From Campanula takesimana (taxonomy: Eukaryota; Streptophyta; Magnoliopsida; Asterales; Campanulaceae), in NCBI GenBank assembly GCA_026119855.1, contig JAOWBW010000428.1, positions 496,001 to 560,000 of the forward strand: 64,000 bases of DNA, written 5' to 3'. The position numbers and the translations under genes were made by a program. Of this stretch, positions 1 to 12,000 are shown one piece after another. The number at the start of each line of letters is the position of its first letter. Position 1 is the stretch's first letter. Under the pieces are notes generated by a model. It searched no databases. It was not told where the DNA came from and worked only from the letters and a program-made list of their open reading frames with translations.

Positions 1-47
1 TAAAAATTTGAGTACACCCGTCTTACTAAAGCTTGCGCAATAATTTT

Positions 48-1562
48 TGTTGGGTTTTGCACAATCATGCGCAGCAGAATAAAACCCAAAAGCCTAGATC
101 CGTTCAAGATGATTAAATTAATACGGAGTTGAATTTAGAATACTAACCGTGATGGAGCTTTAAAATTTTCAGATCTTGAAACTTCGTTCTTCAATATTTG
201 ATCTTCTCCAAGCTTTTCTTCAAGTCTTGATCGCGGGAACACGAACTAGAAGATGACTAAGCAATCACCCTCTATGAATATCCACACACGAACGAATATC
301 AAGAACTCCTTCTTGATCTGGACTACTAGATCCAAAATAGGCTATATGAATTTAGGGTTCTTGATCTTTGATTCTCAATCTTAGATCAAGAATATTGTTT
401 CGCCAAACAACTTGGTTTCATATGTTTAATGGCTGGTGAAAATATGTATTTATAGTCCTTAGTCCTTAACCCTTAAGGACCTAGGAAACCTAAATCCCGT
501 CACCACAATTAAACTGCATATTTTTGGCCCAGGCACCTTTGGCACGGTCGTGCCCATAAAGTGGCACGGTCGTGCCAATTGGTGCGCCCGAGCGATCTCC
601 AGCTGATGATTATTGGCACGGTCGTGCTTGTTAACTGGCACGGTCGTGCCAGACCAAAAATCAGTCTTTTTTTCCTTTTAACAATTCGTTCTATTGTGTA
701 TGACCCCATAGGATTATATCAAGTCGGCAATGAGTTCAAACACATTTATTCCCATAAATCATGAGCGGACCCTAGCAGACCATCATGATTACCCAATTGA
801 TACAACTTTGTCAAAGTCCGCTTATCCTTTATAGAACATATCACAATCATTTTGTCCACGATGTCATTGAGCGTAAGCCATGGTCAATGGTCAACTTACA
901 ATGCCCAATACTTTTCTCGATTCTAAATAGTTGATAATACAAATGACATTGATCATATCAATTCATTTGAGAATGGTCATGCATTTCATCAATACTATTC
1001 ATCTAGGGGCTCAAGCTTGACATCTCTCACGAAGAGGGACAAATTCCATCTTAACTTATTACACTTCCCTACATAGCTTCGATCATGCCAATCATATCAT
1101 TTATAATTACTTGGTTAAGAGTAACGTTTGAATATATCAAACATGATCTCCACTATGTGGAATATCGTAATAATCTCAGGTCTAAGGATTCAATGATATA
1201 ACTATTTAGAGGTTTAATTATGACATCATGACCATGACATAAACCTCATAGTTGGGTCATGTCCAGTATGTGTTGATAATTTCTATAAATTATCTTCCAT
1301 ATGACTCAGAGATCAACCCGGAACCCGATAACTCCCAACACATACCCATAAGTTTAACTTGTATCCCATACACATAATCATCTTATGATTATCGAATTAA
1401 ACTTATACTAGTTCTTCATAAGTACTAGGGACGGAGATTATTATAACAAAACATGTAACAACTAATAATAATCCAAAACATCTCTTTATATAAATAAAAA
1501 AGTGATAACAAACATTGTCAAACAACGCGCCAAATAACATGCCTAGAGCATATACACCAACA
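48..1562 (-). mobile_element. Solo LTR of a Copia retrotransposon
   Basis: The 1515-bp segment begins TGTTGGG and ends CCAACA, and is flanked by the 5-bp direct repeat ATTTT (43-47 and 1563-1567), as expected for a retrotransposon insertion. It is homologous end to end with the 1444-bp Copia LTRs at 28275-29718 and 35164-36607, and lies in the same orientation. No internal sequence, primer-binding site or second LTR is present, so this is a solo LTR left by LTR-LTR recombination. It differs from the other two LTRs at many sites and in its four internal palindromes, so it comes from a different, older member of the family. Confidence 0.93.
541..650. repeat. Quartet of GGCACGGTCGTGCC palindromes
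   Basis: Four copies of a 14-bp palindrome start at 541, 563, 615 and 637 (the third ends in T). The spacings are 22, 52 and 22 bp. The quartet occupies the same relative place in the LTR as the GCTCGGCCGAGC quartet of the related LTR at 28794-28898, but with a different palindrome sequence. Function unknown; it could be a protein-binding site array or RNA hairpins. Confidence 0.9.
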
Positions 1563-1656
1563 ATTTTTACATTGAATAGATTACACCATCATCTTTTTTA
1601 TTTTTACCCTTTTTAACCCCTTCAAACCTTTAAAACCTAAATCTAGACTTAGGCAT
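1563..1656. other. Short AT-rich spacer
   Basis: This stretch between the solo LTR target duplication and the tandem duplication shows no recognisable feature. Confidence 0.6.
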
Positions 1657-2028
1657 CAGACGCACTCGCCATCGCTGGAGAAGATGGAGTTGGACTCCGC
1701 AAAAAAAATACGAAGTTGGCTTTGATTTCGCAAAGCCCTTGAAAGCTAAAGCCAATGCTAATTTCAAGATAATATTTGTTCCTTTTTTAGCCATTCAATT
1801 ATTCGGTCATATTAAAATGAACAAGCTTCAAAGGGTTCGACCTCAGACGCACTCGCTATCGCTGGAGAAGATGGAGTTGGACTCCGCAAAAAAATACGAA
1901 GTTGGCTTTGATTTCGCAAAGCCCATGAAAGCTAAAGCCAATGCTAATTTCAAGATAATATTTGTTCCTTTTTTAGCCATTCAATTATTCGGTCATAGTA
2001 AAATGAACAAGCTTCAAAGGGTTCGACC
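1657..2028. repeat. 187-bp tandem duplication
   Basis: Two nearly identical copies lie head to tail (1657-1843 and 1844-2028), both starting CAGACGCACTCGC and ending GGTTCGACC. They differ by about five substitutions and one base in an A run. The + strand stays open across both copies (1739-2032), but that follows from duplicating an open stretch. No protein family is recognised and no splice or start context supports a gene. Confidence 0.85.
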
Positions 2029-2887
2029 ATGATCCACAGAAGACCATGAGATGTGTTAGGTGGGTGCCAACCAAACACACCTCATAGTGTTATGTCAACC
2101 ATGGTTGAACACCATAACCGAGTGTGCATCTGTGCTTGGTGTTGGAGTTAGGTGATTTGGGTTCAAAAAGTGATGAAGTTAGGGGTTCGAAAAAGGTGGA
2201 GATTAGGTTGGAGATAGAATGGAAGGAGAGAAAGAAGATGGAGCGGATTTGATTTCCGTGTAAGAGAAGATGGGGCAGACTTTTAGGGTTAAAGTTTCAT
2301 GTGGGGGAGGAATTGGAGGTATGTATGTAGAGGAGAGAGTGGTGAGTATGCACATGTAGACATTTTCATTAATAATTGTAAAATTACCGATACGAGTAGG
2401 TCGGTCCTATTAATTTAGGGGCCCTGTTCAATATTTACACTTGTGCCCTAATATAAAAGTAAAATATAAATTAGCTCTTCAATTCTTTTCATTGTCTTAA
2501 GTTTTCATATTCAGATTCATATTTTCTATTTTTTAAATTAATTCTAAACTTGTAAGTATGAAACGAACGAAAGAAATATATGGAGATAAGTGGCTAAAGA
2601 TAATAGAAAATTGTTATTTTAGCTATCGCCAGAATTTTGCTGTTACAAATACACCACTAGAATAACAAATATTCATTATCTAATTGAACTGAAAATGTTA
2701 CAAATACAACACTTGAATAAGAATTATTCATTATTTAATTGGACCAAATATGACTGAAAGTCACAGATTCAATTTACATTATTACTCTCTCAATCTCAAA
2801 ATGAAAAGCTTAAATATTTTCATAAAAAACAAATGTGAATTCTTGTATACTCAATTCTTGAGACTTAAGTTAAAAACTAAATAGGGA
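2029..2887. other. Gene-free stretch with a 55-bp-period direct repeat
   Basis: No convincing coding sequence is present. The only structure seen is a diverged direct repeat of about 49 bp, 2641-2689 and 2696-2744, each beginning TGTTACAAATACA. The rest is unassigned AT-rich DNA. Confidence 0.6.
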
Positions 2888-4125
2888 TGTTAACAACTTA
2901 ACGAAAAGTTAGATTCATATTTTTAAAATTGACCCTAAACTTTAAAATGGCCCCCATTATCATCATCTTTCCTCCCTCTTCAATGAACCCAACTAAGTGC
3001 CGCCCCACCTCCACCCACCCTGCCCAAATCCATCCGCCAACGCCACCACCACCTACACTAATTGTTATCAATCCAAAAAATAATAAGTACTCCCTCCGTC
3101 ACCGCCACCAAACGTTAACATCGGTGATGGGCACCACCAACGCCTCAGCGTGCATACACCAACATAAAAAAAAACTGACTAAATCAAAACCAAAACCCAC
3201 AAATAAATAGGATTTTGAACAAAAATAATAACGGTAGCAATTAACACCCGCAAAATTAGGGGAAAATGAAAACCATAAAGGAAAATAATGAAACCAAAAA
3301 TCAAACCTTCCGGATCTGAGATGATGATGTCGAACATCTACGAACAAGATACATAAATAATCGTGTAATGACAATAGTAAAGGTGCTGGACCTTATGGAA
3401 CAGAGATGCAGAGTCAGAAGGAGTTTCGTCAACGAACGATTGACTTGGATTTGAGTTCGTGAAGTCGAACTCCTACACGAACGAGACACAACCTTCTACA
3501 AAGATTAACTCGATTTGGTCCATCATTGTGTGAAGAAATTAGGGTTCTTAAAATTGGGGCTTCTGAAATTTTGAGGTTAATTGATGAGGAGAACAAAGAG
3601 TAGGCGAAGGTGGGAGGCGAAATAGGTGTTTTGAGTTTGGGTTTGGATTTGGGGTATTGATTTCGCTTTGCCGGAGTTCATTGGAGACGACTGAGGTTTC
3701 TGATTTCTGGGTTCATTGAAGAGGGAGGAACAAAATGATGATAATGAGGTCATTTTAAAATTTAGGGTCAAGATTAAAAAGGGAAAACTCCGTTTTGGTC
3801 CATTGTACTTTAGGGCGTGTTTCACTTTTACCATCGAACTTTATTTTTTTCATTTTTACCGTCGTACTACAAACAATAGTGTCATTTTATACCAAATTTG
3901 GGTGTAAAATGACACCATTATTTGTAGTACAATGGTAAAATTGAAACAAATTTGGGTATAAAATATCGAATTTGGTATAAAATGACACAATTATTTGTAG
4001 TACGATGGTAAAAATGAAAAAAATAAAGTTTGATGGTAAAATTGAAACACGACCCAAAGTACGATGGACAAAAACGGAGTTCTCCCAGATTAAAAATATG
4101 AATCTAACTCGTTATGTTGTTAACA
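2888..4125. mobile_element. TIR DNA transposon, non-autonomous, with a nested MITE
   Basis: The ends are inverted repeats of roughly 100 bp. The left begins TGTTAACAAC, and the right end read in reverse complement begins the same way; both continue through AGTTAGATTCATATTTTTAA and on to CCTCCCTCTTCAATGAACCC. The right repeat is interrupted by the MITE at 3781-4086. No transposase is visible inside. TIR length suggests a Mutator-like element, but I could not find a matching target duplication, so the superfamily is uncertain. Confidence 0.65.
3781..4086. mobile_element. Mutator-like MITE, 306 bp
   Basis: The terminal inverted repeats start GGGAAAACTCCGTTTT on the left and, in reverse complement, GGGAGAACTCCGTTTT on the right, and run about 70 bp. 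A perfect 10-bp direct repeat AGATTAAAAA flanks it (3771-3780, 4087-4096). That size of duplication fits the Mutator superfamily. It sits inside the right TIR of the larger element at 2888-4125, so it inserted later. Confidence 0.85.
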
Positions 4126-4675
4126 ACTCCTTTACTTTTTAACTGACATTACAAATATCGGGGAAATTGATAATAAAACTATAGTACGCAAGGTACATTT
4201 ACTGAGTTGATAGTACGCATGTCAAAGTGATGTTATAGCACGCGGGTCCATTTTATGGTTTTCTCCTTTAAAATCGGGGACCCTAAGGCGCACTTTGCAC
4301 AACCTCACACCCGACTAGAGCTGATGCAGTATGATGGGAAAAATATGAGTTTTATTTTAATTAATTGTTATTTTATTATTATTTTCGGAATTAAATGTAG
4401 TAGGATGATTATAAGAGGTTTTAGAGTAGATTTAGCCTTGATTTAGTAGTTTTAGACTTCTATTAGGTTACCTTATAGGTTAGGCTTTATTTTAGGATGT
4501 TATTTCTTGTTTTCCAAGTTTTATGAGTGCTATAAAATAGCCTCAAAGTTGTAATTCGAAAATTAGTGTTTGATTAATAAAAATTACGTTTGCTATCGTG
4601 CAATTATTAGGGTTTCAATCCCGTCTTGTTTCAATTCCGTTCGGTCTTCATCTCATAACCTTTGTTTTGCTATCA

Positions 4676-4690
4676 TTTGGTATCAGGAGT
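4676..4690 (+). promoter_or_regulatory. Primer-binding site
   Basis: TTTGGTATCAGGAGT immediately follows the LTR end. It resembles the initiator-methionine tRNA complement TGGTATCAGAGC used by many plant LTR elements, with changes in the distal part. Confidence 0.7.
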
Positions 4691-4701
4691 TCCTGGTGAT
4701 A

Positions 4702-5737
4702 ATGGCCGAACGAGGACGAGGAAGTGGTGGTCGTGGTAATCGTGGTAGGGGCTGCAGATCAGAACCCCAGGGAGATGAAATCCATCAACATCATTACCTA
4801 AGTGAAATAGAGAAAGACGAATTGCGAAGACAGATTCAAGATCTCCAACTCCGCTTTCTGCGTTTTGAGATTCAAGAACTCCAACGTCGCCTTGAACGTG
4901 TGGATGGTCCACGAGTCTAACGACATCTAGCGTGTTTGGAGGTTCCCACCAATGTGGGCTCGGAGTCAGATCTGTGGTCTGATGATGATGAGGCTATCTA
5001 TCCTTTCGATCGGGATCAAGAACTTGAGTGCAAGAGAGAGGCCGATCCTCTTACTCCTGACGAGTTTTGTGACCGATTGATTCCTGTTCCCGTGGATTGC
5101 TTTATTGATTCGACGGGTTTCGACGTTGTCATTGATTGGTCAAAACCACCAATCTTTGATGAAGATAATGGTGAAGAAGATTTTTGGGTTTTTGACCCAG
5201 CCGTACTTGCTCGACCGAGCGCACTTAAAGACTCGCCCGAGCAAGGAACATCAGAAACCATTGAGAGGCAGAGCACCAGCCCCAGCACCTACTCGGCGCA
5301 GCAAGCACGACCGTGCCTAATTCCAGTACACGACCGTGCGATTAAAGGCAGTTGTGGAAGTCCATGGCGCACTGATCTGCACGACCATGCCAGATTACCA
5401 TGCACGACCGTGCTCGGCGACCCTCAGCCGAACCTGGGCGCAGTTTGTGATTTTCTGGGTTCATCTATTTTGGTTTCGAAAGAAGAAGGTATTTTTGGTT
5501 CTTATTGTTATGAAGATCCGTTTGATATTCTTGATTGCAATTTTTCGTCACCGTGGCACATCAAGAAATTGCTCATGGAAAATATTTGTCAATATTATTG
5601 GACGGATTGGATGGATATCATGAAGCGTGGTACAACTAAATTTAAAGTTCGTCGAAGATTGAAGAAAAAATTTCACGATGTGTTTCCAAAAAGCAACGAC
5701 TCAAATTCGAGGTCGAATTTTTCTAAGAAGAGGAGAA
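4702..5737 (+). pseudogene. Gag-like RGG/coiled-coil protein of the short LTR element
   Basis: The frame opens at ATG 4702 with an Arg-Gly-rich segment (residues 3-21), followed by a Leu/Glu/Arg heptad stretch (about residues 35-70) likely to form a coiled coil. An in-frame TAA at 4918-4920 interrupts it. The same frame then stays open through the rest of the internal region and into the right LTR. The middle is acidic and the C-terminus (before 5737) is Lys/Arg-rich. Arg-Gly N-termini and coiled coils are common in plant Gag proteins, so an RNA-packaging role is plausible. No zinc knuckle or enzyme domain is visible. The six palindromic motifs at 5209-5413 lie inside this frame. Confidence 0.6.
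5209..5413. repeat. Palindrome array: GCTCGACCGAGC pair and GCACGACCGTGC quartet
   Basis: An imperfect pair (GCTCGACCGAGC at 5209, ACTCGCCCGAGC at 5231) is spaced 22 bp. A quartet of GCACGACCGTGC-type sites follows at 5305, 5328, 5379 and 5402, spaced 23, 51 and 23 bp, almost the same architecture as the Copia LTR quartets. Sites lie within the reading frame of the element. Confidence 0.88.
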
Positions 5738-6744
5738 TGATGCAGTATGATGGGAAAAATATGAGTTTTATTTTAATTAATTGTTATTTTATTATTATTT
5801 TCGGAATTAAATGTAGTAGGATGATTATAAGAGGTTTTAGAGTAGATTTAGCCTTGATTTAGTAGTTTTAGACTTCTATTAGGTTACCTTATAGGTTAGG
5901 CTTTATTTTAGGATGTTATTTCTTGTTTTCCAAGTTTTATGAGTGCTATAAAATAGCCTCAAAGTTGTAATTCGAAAATTAGTGTTTGATTAATAAAAAT
6001 TACGTTTGCTATCGTGCAATTATTAGGGTTTCAATCCCGTCTTGTTTCAATTCCGTTCGGTCTTCATCTCATAACCTTTGTTTTGCTATCAAGAGCCGTC
6101 AATTTGGGAAAACGGGACGGGACATCCCGAATTCTTTACGGGACGGAAATTCCCGTCCCGTCCCATCCTACCTCGGGACGCGGGACAATTCGGGACAACG
6201 CGGGATAAGAAGACGCGATAAAAATAGACGATTGTTCAAGTTGAAACAAGCATTCAACGACCACTTGAAACTACATATTCTAAACTTTATAACAAAAATA
6301 TTAAATCCAATTTTTTACATAAGTACATATCAATGCTAAAAACTGTTATGATCAAAGTTTATACTAAGACCCAACTCTTTACATTCAAATAGTTGAGAAA
6401 ACAAAATAAAATGCAGCTTAAGTGTAAAAAGACAAGAAATGAGGATAGCAACTATGGGAACTGGGAGTAAGTCGGACTAGGCAGAGAGGTAGGAATTGAC
6501 GAGTTGGTCTTGGACCTTGGTCAGTTGGATTAGGAGTAAGTCACTAAGTTGGGCCTAGCAGGATTGAGCCTAGGGTTAAAAATATGCGGGACGTCCCGTT
6601 CCATCCCATCCCGTGTTGTCCCGCATCCCATACGGGATGTCCTGAATAGTCCCGCATTTAAACGGGCTCACAAAACACTGTCCCGCCCCATCCCATATGT
6701 ATGGTGGGACGGGTCGTCCCAACGGTCCTAAATTGACGGCTCTA

Positions 6745-6920
6745 CCCCCTACCTTGGACACGAGTATGTTTAATTATTTATCGGGTGTAAATAACTACTC
6801 TCGAGCAAATATTGTCCGGGATTTACTCCCATAGTAGTGGAAGGTACAAGTCTCCAATACGTCAAACACTACCCCAAGATTATCGCTTTGCCAACCTGAA
6901 CCAAAGCAGAACCCTCCGAC

Positions 6921-6965
<45 letters not shown>

Positions 6966-7045
6966 TGCCATAGTCCTGGGAGGGGAAATTTCTGAAAGTG
7001 AAAGTCTCTTCCAAGTCCAAGCGAATTTCAAATGCAGTAAAGAAA
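6745..7045 (+). promoter_or_regulatory. Promoter/5' UTR of the MYCBP-like gene
   Basis: This interval lies between the hAT element and the inferred start codon. A (CT)n(CA)n tract at 6924-6966 is typical of plant 5' UTRs near transcription starts. A three-codon upstream ORF (ATG CAG TAA) sits at 7032-7040, six bases before the main ATG. No clear TATA box was identified, and the exact transcription start is not determinable here. Confidence 0.5.
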
Positions 7046-9041
7046 ATGGTATAATTTCTTATTGGATCTGATAACCTTGCTTTATACACTCTTTAACTAC
7101 CCCCTTTCCCCTGTTTGCGATCTTGCTTAATCTGAACCATTTATCTTTATTGCTTTAAGTTTAATCTGTTCATATCTATTTTATTGATTCATTTTATGAA
7201 ATGGGATCTGGGCTTTTTTAGATCAGCTCTTGGGAGATGTAGTTCAAGAATTTCGATTATATCATCTAGAAATGGTAATTAGCTGTATTTGCCAGCTGTT
7301 TTAGTACTATGTACATTGTACAATAGTTTAAAGTACAAAAAAAAAAAAAAAAAGCGGATAAATCTGGATAAACCCAATTGACATTAGTAGATTTCCATTT
7401 TTGTAGATTTCCCCACCTGAAGTGGAATATTCTGTCATAGATATACTTTTTTTCCGTTTAGTTCTTGTTGCTGTTCTTACTTGCTTAGAAAGGAAAAGAA
7501 AACATGAATAAGTTGGTCCCTAACACATAAAATTATGTGTGATGGTAATGTGGACTCGGACAGCAATATCACCACCATCATTGAATAGAATTGGGCTATC
7601 GACGGGCTTGTTGAATAATTTGATGCAGGGGCGGACCTAGGAAGGCCCTTTCGGGGGCCGCGGCCCCCGTTTGATTTTTTTTATTATTATTTTTACAAGT
7701 GCAATTTTTTTTGTAAAAGTTAAGGGTGTTAGTGCAATTTAGTAAACTTTGCCCCCCTTAGATGTAAAATAAAAATACACTAACATTTTTTTTTGCCCCC
7801 TTATGCAATTTTGCCCCCCTTTATACAAAATCCTAGGTCCGCCACTGATTTGATGTACAGTACGATGATGAAAATCCCATTTAAGCCCCGCATTTTTCGT
7901 GTGTATGGTGTGCTTAGTGTATGGACAGGAGAACTAGTATACCTGATGTCGGCTTCTAGAGTCGAGGCTAGCTCTTACTTTGTTTATGTTGGAGAGGGTA
8001 AGTCATGCTCCCTTTGTCACAAAATGCTTGTCCATTTTCAGAAAACAATTTTCCTAATGTGAGTGTCCACTTTCTAGTGAAGTTACTAAATTCAGCTTTA
8101 TGTGATCATTAAGAATATTTGTATACACCCTCCATCCCAAAATGATGTTCCTTCTTTTTTTGTTTTTATTACGAAGGAACTTTGAGCAATAAGTTTAGTT
8201 AATTTTAGTATACTAATGAAAATCTAGAACTTGTTATTGATACACCATCAACAAGTATCATTTACAAGTTCTAAATTTTCATTAGGATACTTAAACTAAA
8301 CTTAAGTTATTGCTCAAAGTTCATTCGTAGTAATGATAAAAAATAAAATGGAACGTCTTTATGGGACGGAGGGAATATGAGCTAAAATGTGCTTAAAATC
8401 AACTTACGTGATTTTTTTGAGAAACTAAAATAGACATTCACTTTTGGATGGAGGCAGTACTTTTTATTAAGACCAAGTATGGATTGTGGAGTTGCAGAGT
8501 AGGATACACTCCTATTTTATGAAGCTGTGACACAACACAATTAAGGCTTACAGTACTGTTGGCACTCAGCAGTGTGGATGATCAAAATCAAAGATACTTT
8601 GTGTTCATGGGGCTGGTTGAAATTTGTTCAGAAGTAGGATATGGGTTGTTTGTAGTTTGTTGAGGGTCCATTGATACACCATAGTTCTTGCTCGGTTAGT
8701 TCAAGTGGACACTTGATCGGGTTCGTTGCTGACGGTCTGGAGACATTAAACTCAACTAGAGATATTACATTGGTAGAGAATGTTCGTTACGAGTGGGTAG
8801 ATGGTAATGTAGGATGGTAAGGCCTTACAGGTATATAGACTTGGTTTGGTTACAATGAGAGGTTGTGTGTTTGTGTAAGTGTGTAATACCCTCATCCTAT
8901 ATTGGAAAAAAGGTGGGATTGTCTACCCAAGGTGTATGTGTTTAGTGCACCAGTGCATAGTGTTCACCCAAAGTGTTTGTGTTATGTGGGTCAATGCACG
9001 GTACTTGCATAGCGGACTGTATTTTTGGGCTTGTGTTGTGT

Positions 9042-9080
<39 letters not shown>

Positions 9081-12000
9081 ATGTATAGAACCATTGATTG
9101 TTTACTTCTAAGGCAATGTCATCAGTGTTGACTATCAATTCTCTTTTGTTTATATTATTTTATCTAATTTAATTTTTGGGTTAAGCACATATATATGGTA
9201 GATGGATACAAGAGACAGGAAACAAGTCCAATGGAAAACAAACACAAAAGGAAGAGAAAAGTCAAGTGCAAAGAAGAACAAATGATTAAGACCCTGTTTG
9301 GATTCACAACTTTTGTTTTTTTCTTGGTTTTGTAATGATTGGTTGGGAAAATAGGAGAGAAATATATAGAGAAAAAGTGGATCCGAGAGAGGGAAAGGGA
9401 AGGAAAAAAAAACTACAATAATAAAAAATCGTCAATTCAAATAGGGCCTAAGGCATCCACCCAATACTTTAAAAACTAAAAGTAGACAATTATTTAGGGA
9501 GTAATGTTTGGGGCACAAAAAATTCACAAAATCTTGCTCACAAAATCCTAGGTGTAATAATTTAATTGGTGTTTTTAATTAGAGTTTGGCGGGTCCACTA
9601 TTGATTCAACCAATAAAATATCGCCACCACATGTGAGCAAGATTTTGTGAGTATATTTTGTGCCCCTAGCATTGCTCTTATTTAGGTTGCTTGAAAACTA
9701 ACATCATCCGGTAGTTAGTAAGAGGGAAAATGTGTGTAATTGGGGATTAAAAGAAGTTAAAACTTTCAGATAGCTTATCTATTAGTATCCTTCGATGTTG
9801 TTTGCAGGAAAAAGAAGCAAAGAAGGAAACATTTAGAAAGTACTTGGAGTCTAGTGGGGCTCTTGATGCCCTTACTAAAGGTTTGAGTTCTGCTGAATTT
9901 TATTTTTCACTCATATTATACCATGTTGATTTGCAAGTGATATACTCCCGTCGTCCCAAAATGATCTTCCCACTTTTTTTGTCATTACTACGAATGAATT
10001 TTGAGCAATAATTTTAGGTTGACTTAATTATCCTAATGAAAATCCAAAACTTGTTATTGATAGTGTAATTGATAGTATATCAATTACAAGTTTTAGATTT
10101 TCATTAATATAATAAAATCAACCTATAACTATTGCTCAATGTTCATTCGTAGTAACGGCAAAAGAAGTGGGAAGATCATTTTGGGACGGAAGGAGTATGT
10201 GTTTAACTCTCTCTTCTTTATTTATTTTGTTTTCTAGTTTTGGTGGCCCTATATGAACAGAATGACAAACCTTCCTCAGCTATGGAGTAAGCTCATTTTC
10301 ATTTTACAACATCATTTACTCTCCTTCTGGGCTATATATATTTGCTAATTATCTATTCTGGTTAATCCTTTTTTTTTTTTTTTTAAAAAAAAGAATAGTA
10401 GTGTATACAATTTTATTAGAAATATTTAACATCTGAACTTGCATAGGTCATCAACAGCCAAAGAGACCTAACTCAAGCGGCATCCGGTATTACTTTCTAT
10501 ATGAAAGGTCTGGGGTTCAATCCCCATGCAATGCACTTTCAAGTGTACTTTGTAACAGCTTAATGCATTTATTAATTAAAAAATCCATGTTTTTTTTTTT
10601 TGCATAGGTGATCAACAAAGGCTTAAATGGATACACAATGTTACTCAATTCCTAACCTGGAAATTAATGTTTTCGTAGAAGTAAAACAGACATGATAAAA
10701 AGAATTAGAATGGGACGCTTTAGAAGTTAACATTCATAAACAAGGGAGTTTGTGAACAGTATTTACCCTCACATAATTTCTTGACTATACTATGCCATAA
10801 TTGTTATTATCAATGATAAACTGATACTTTCATCATTGTTTATGTCAATTTCATTATGGGATGTTCAGGTTCATCCAGCAAAAATTAGGTGGTCCTAGTC
10901 TGTCTGATTATGAAAAGCTGCAAGCTGAAAAGTCTGATTTGCAAATAAAGTACAATGAACTTCTGGCTTTGCATCAAGAAAAATGCAGAGAGGTATAATT
11001 TACCATCCTTCTGTATTGATTTCATTTGCTTTCTTCTTTCATCGATGCATGTACATATAGGTTCAGATATCTCGTCTTGTAGTACTCCATAACGGAAATG
11101 TTTGAAACTTTAAGAAGAAATGTTACTTATCTTTATCAAGGAGAGGATTACATATCTTGCTTGGGAAAATATAGAAATATGCCCCTGTACTTAGCTTAAG
11201 GATTTAGTTATGCCCCTGTACAAGTTAATTGCCATATTAACCACTGTACTTATAAAAAATGTGTGGAAATTAGGACTCCGTCATCTTTCCGTCCAAATTC
11301 TAACGGAACGGATGACTGGGTTACTTATTTGGCTTACACGTGGAAAGAATTGCCAAATAGAGTTGCTAACGTGTAAAAATGATATTTTTTTGTCTCTAAA
11401 CCTCAAAACGACGTCGTTTTGTTGGTAAAAATAATAATTAAAAAAAAATAACACCACAAATCGACATATAAATTGCTTGTCGGCCGGAATTTTGAAGATC
11501 CGACCGGCCGGAGTTGAAGAAGAAAACATAGCCAGCGGAATACCCAAACCACCATCAACGCCACCACCTTCACCTTCAACGCTTCCACCACCAACCATGC
11601 TATGGGTTTCAATTTCTCTTGTAGCATCACGAAATTTGCAGAAATTAGAGCAAGAATCAAAATAGATCCAGAGAAATCAATTCAGACAGTCAAGATCTGA
11701 GCAAAAGGCTGCTTAAGGCTCCAGAATCTAACAATGGCAGCACCAAAAACTGGAAAATACAACAAGAATCCAGAAAATGCAAAAACCCATGGAAGAACAC
11801 TGTAGCATGAACAATGGCAGATTCCAAAGAGTATAAAGAAATCCACAGATCTTCAACAATCTAGCCCATGAAAGAAAGAAGATTACTAACCTGGATTACG
11901 ACAAGGTACAGACCTGAACTGATCAAGCATGGATCTGAAGAATCTTTGCCCGAAAATAAAACTTCCAAACTACTCAACAATGGCAGAAAACGAGTTGAAG

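Larger units (their letters stand above)
4322..6091 (+). mobile_element. Short non-autonomous LTR retrotransposon, 1770 bp
   Basis: Two 354-bp LTRs (4322-4675 and 5738-6091) begin TGATGCAG and end GCTATCA, and are essentially identical by eye. The 5-bp target duplication AGAGC flanks the element (4317-4321, 6092-6096). A primer-binding site resembling the initiator-Met tRNA complement (TTTGGTATCAGG) follows the left LTR, and a purine-rich tract (AAGAAGAGGAGAA) precedes the right LTR. The internal region has no protease, reverse transcriptase, RNase H or integrase, so it must use another element's enzymes. It encodes a protein of its own (see 4702-5737). It landed six bases inside the hAT element's end. 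Confidence 0.92.
4316..6744. mobile_element. hAT-type element, interrupted by an LTR element
   Basis: The ends are TAGAGCCGTCAATTT on the left (split by the nested insertion) and its inverse ending GACGGCTCTA on the right. The subterminal regions are dense in CGGGACGGGAC and GTCCCG repeats, typical of hAT non-autonomous elements. The flanking 8-mers CACCCGAC and CCCCCTAC match at six positions, consistent with a decayed 8-bp target duplication. Without the nested retrotransposon the element is about 660 bp and has no transposase. Confidence 0.72.

Noticed and set aside
1739..2032. 97-codon + frame across the 187-bp tandem repeat
   Set aside because: It is open only because the repeated unit is open and a multiple-of-three-compatible shift occurred; no homologue, promoter or splice context is recognised.
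10457..10530. Possible tRNA gene with a box-B-like sequence
   Set aside because: No cloverleaf or acceptor stem can be formed, and the sequence sits in a SINE with a 17-bp target duplication and T tail.
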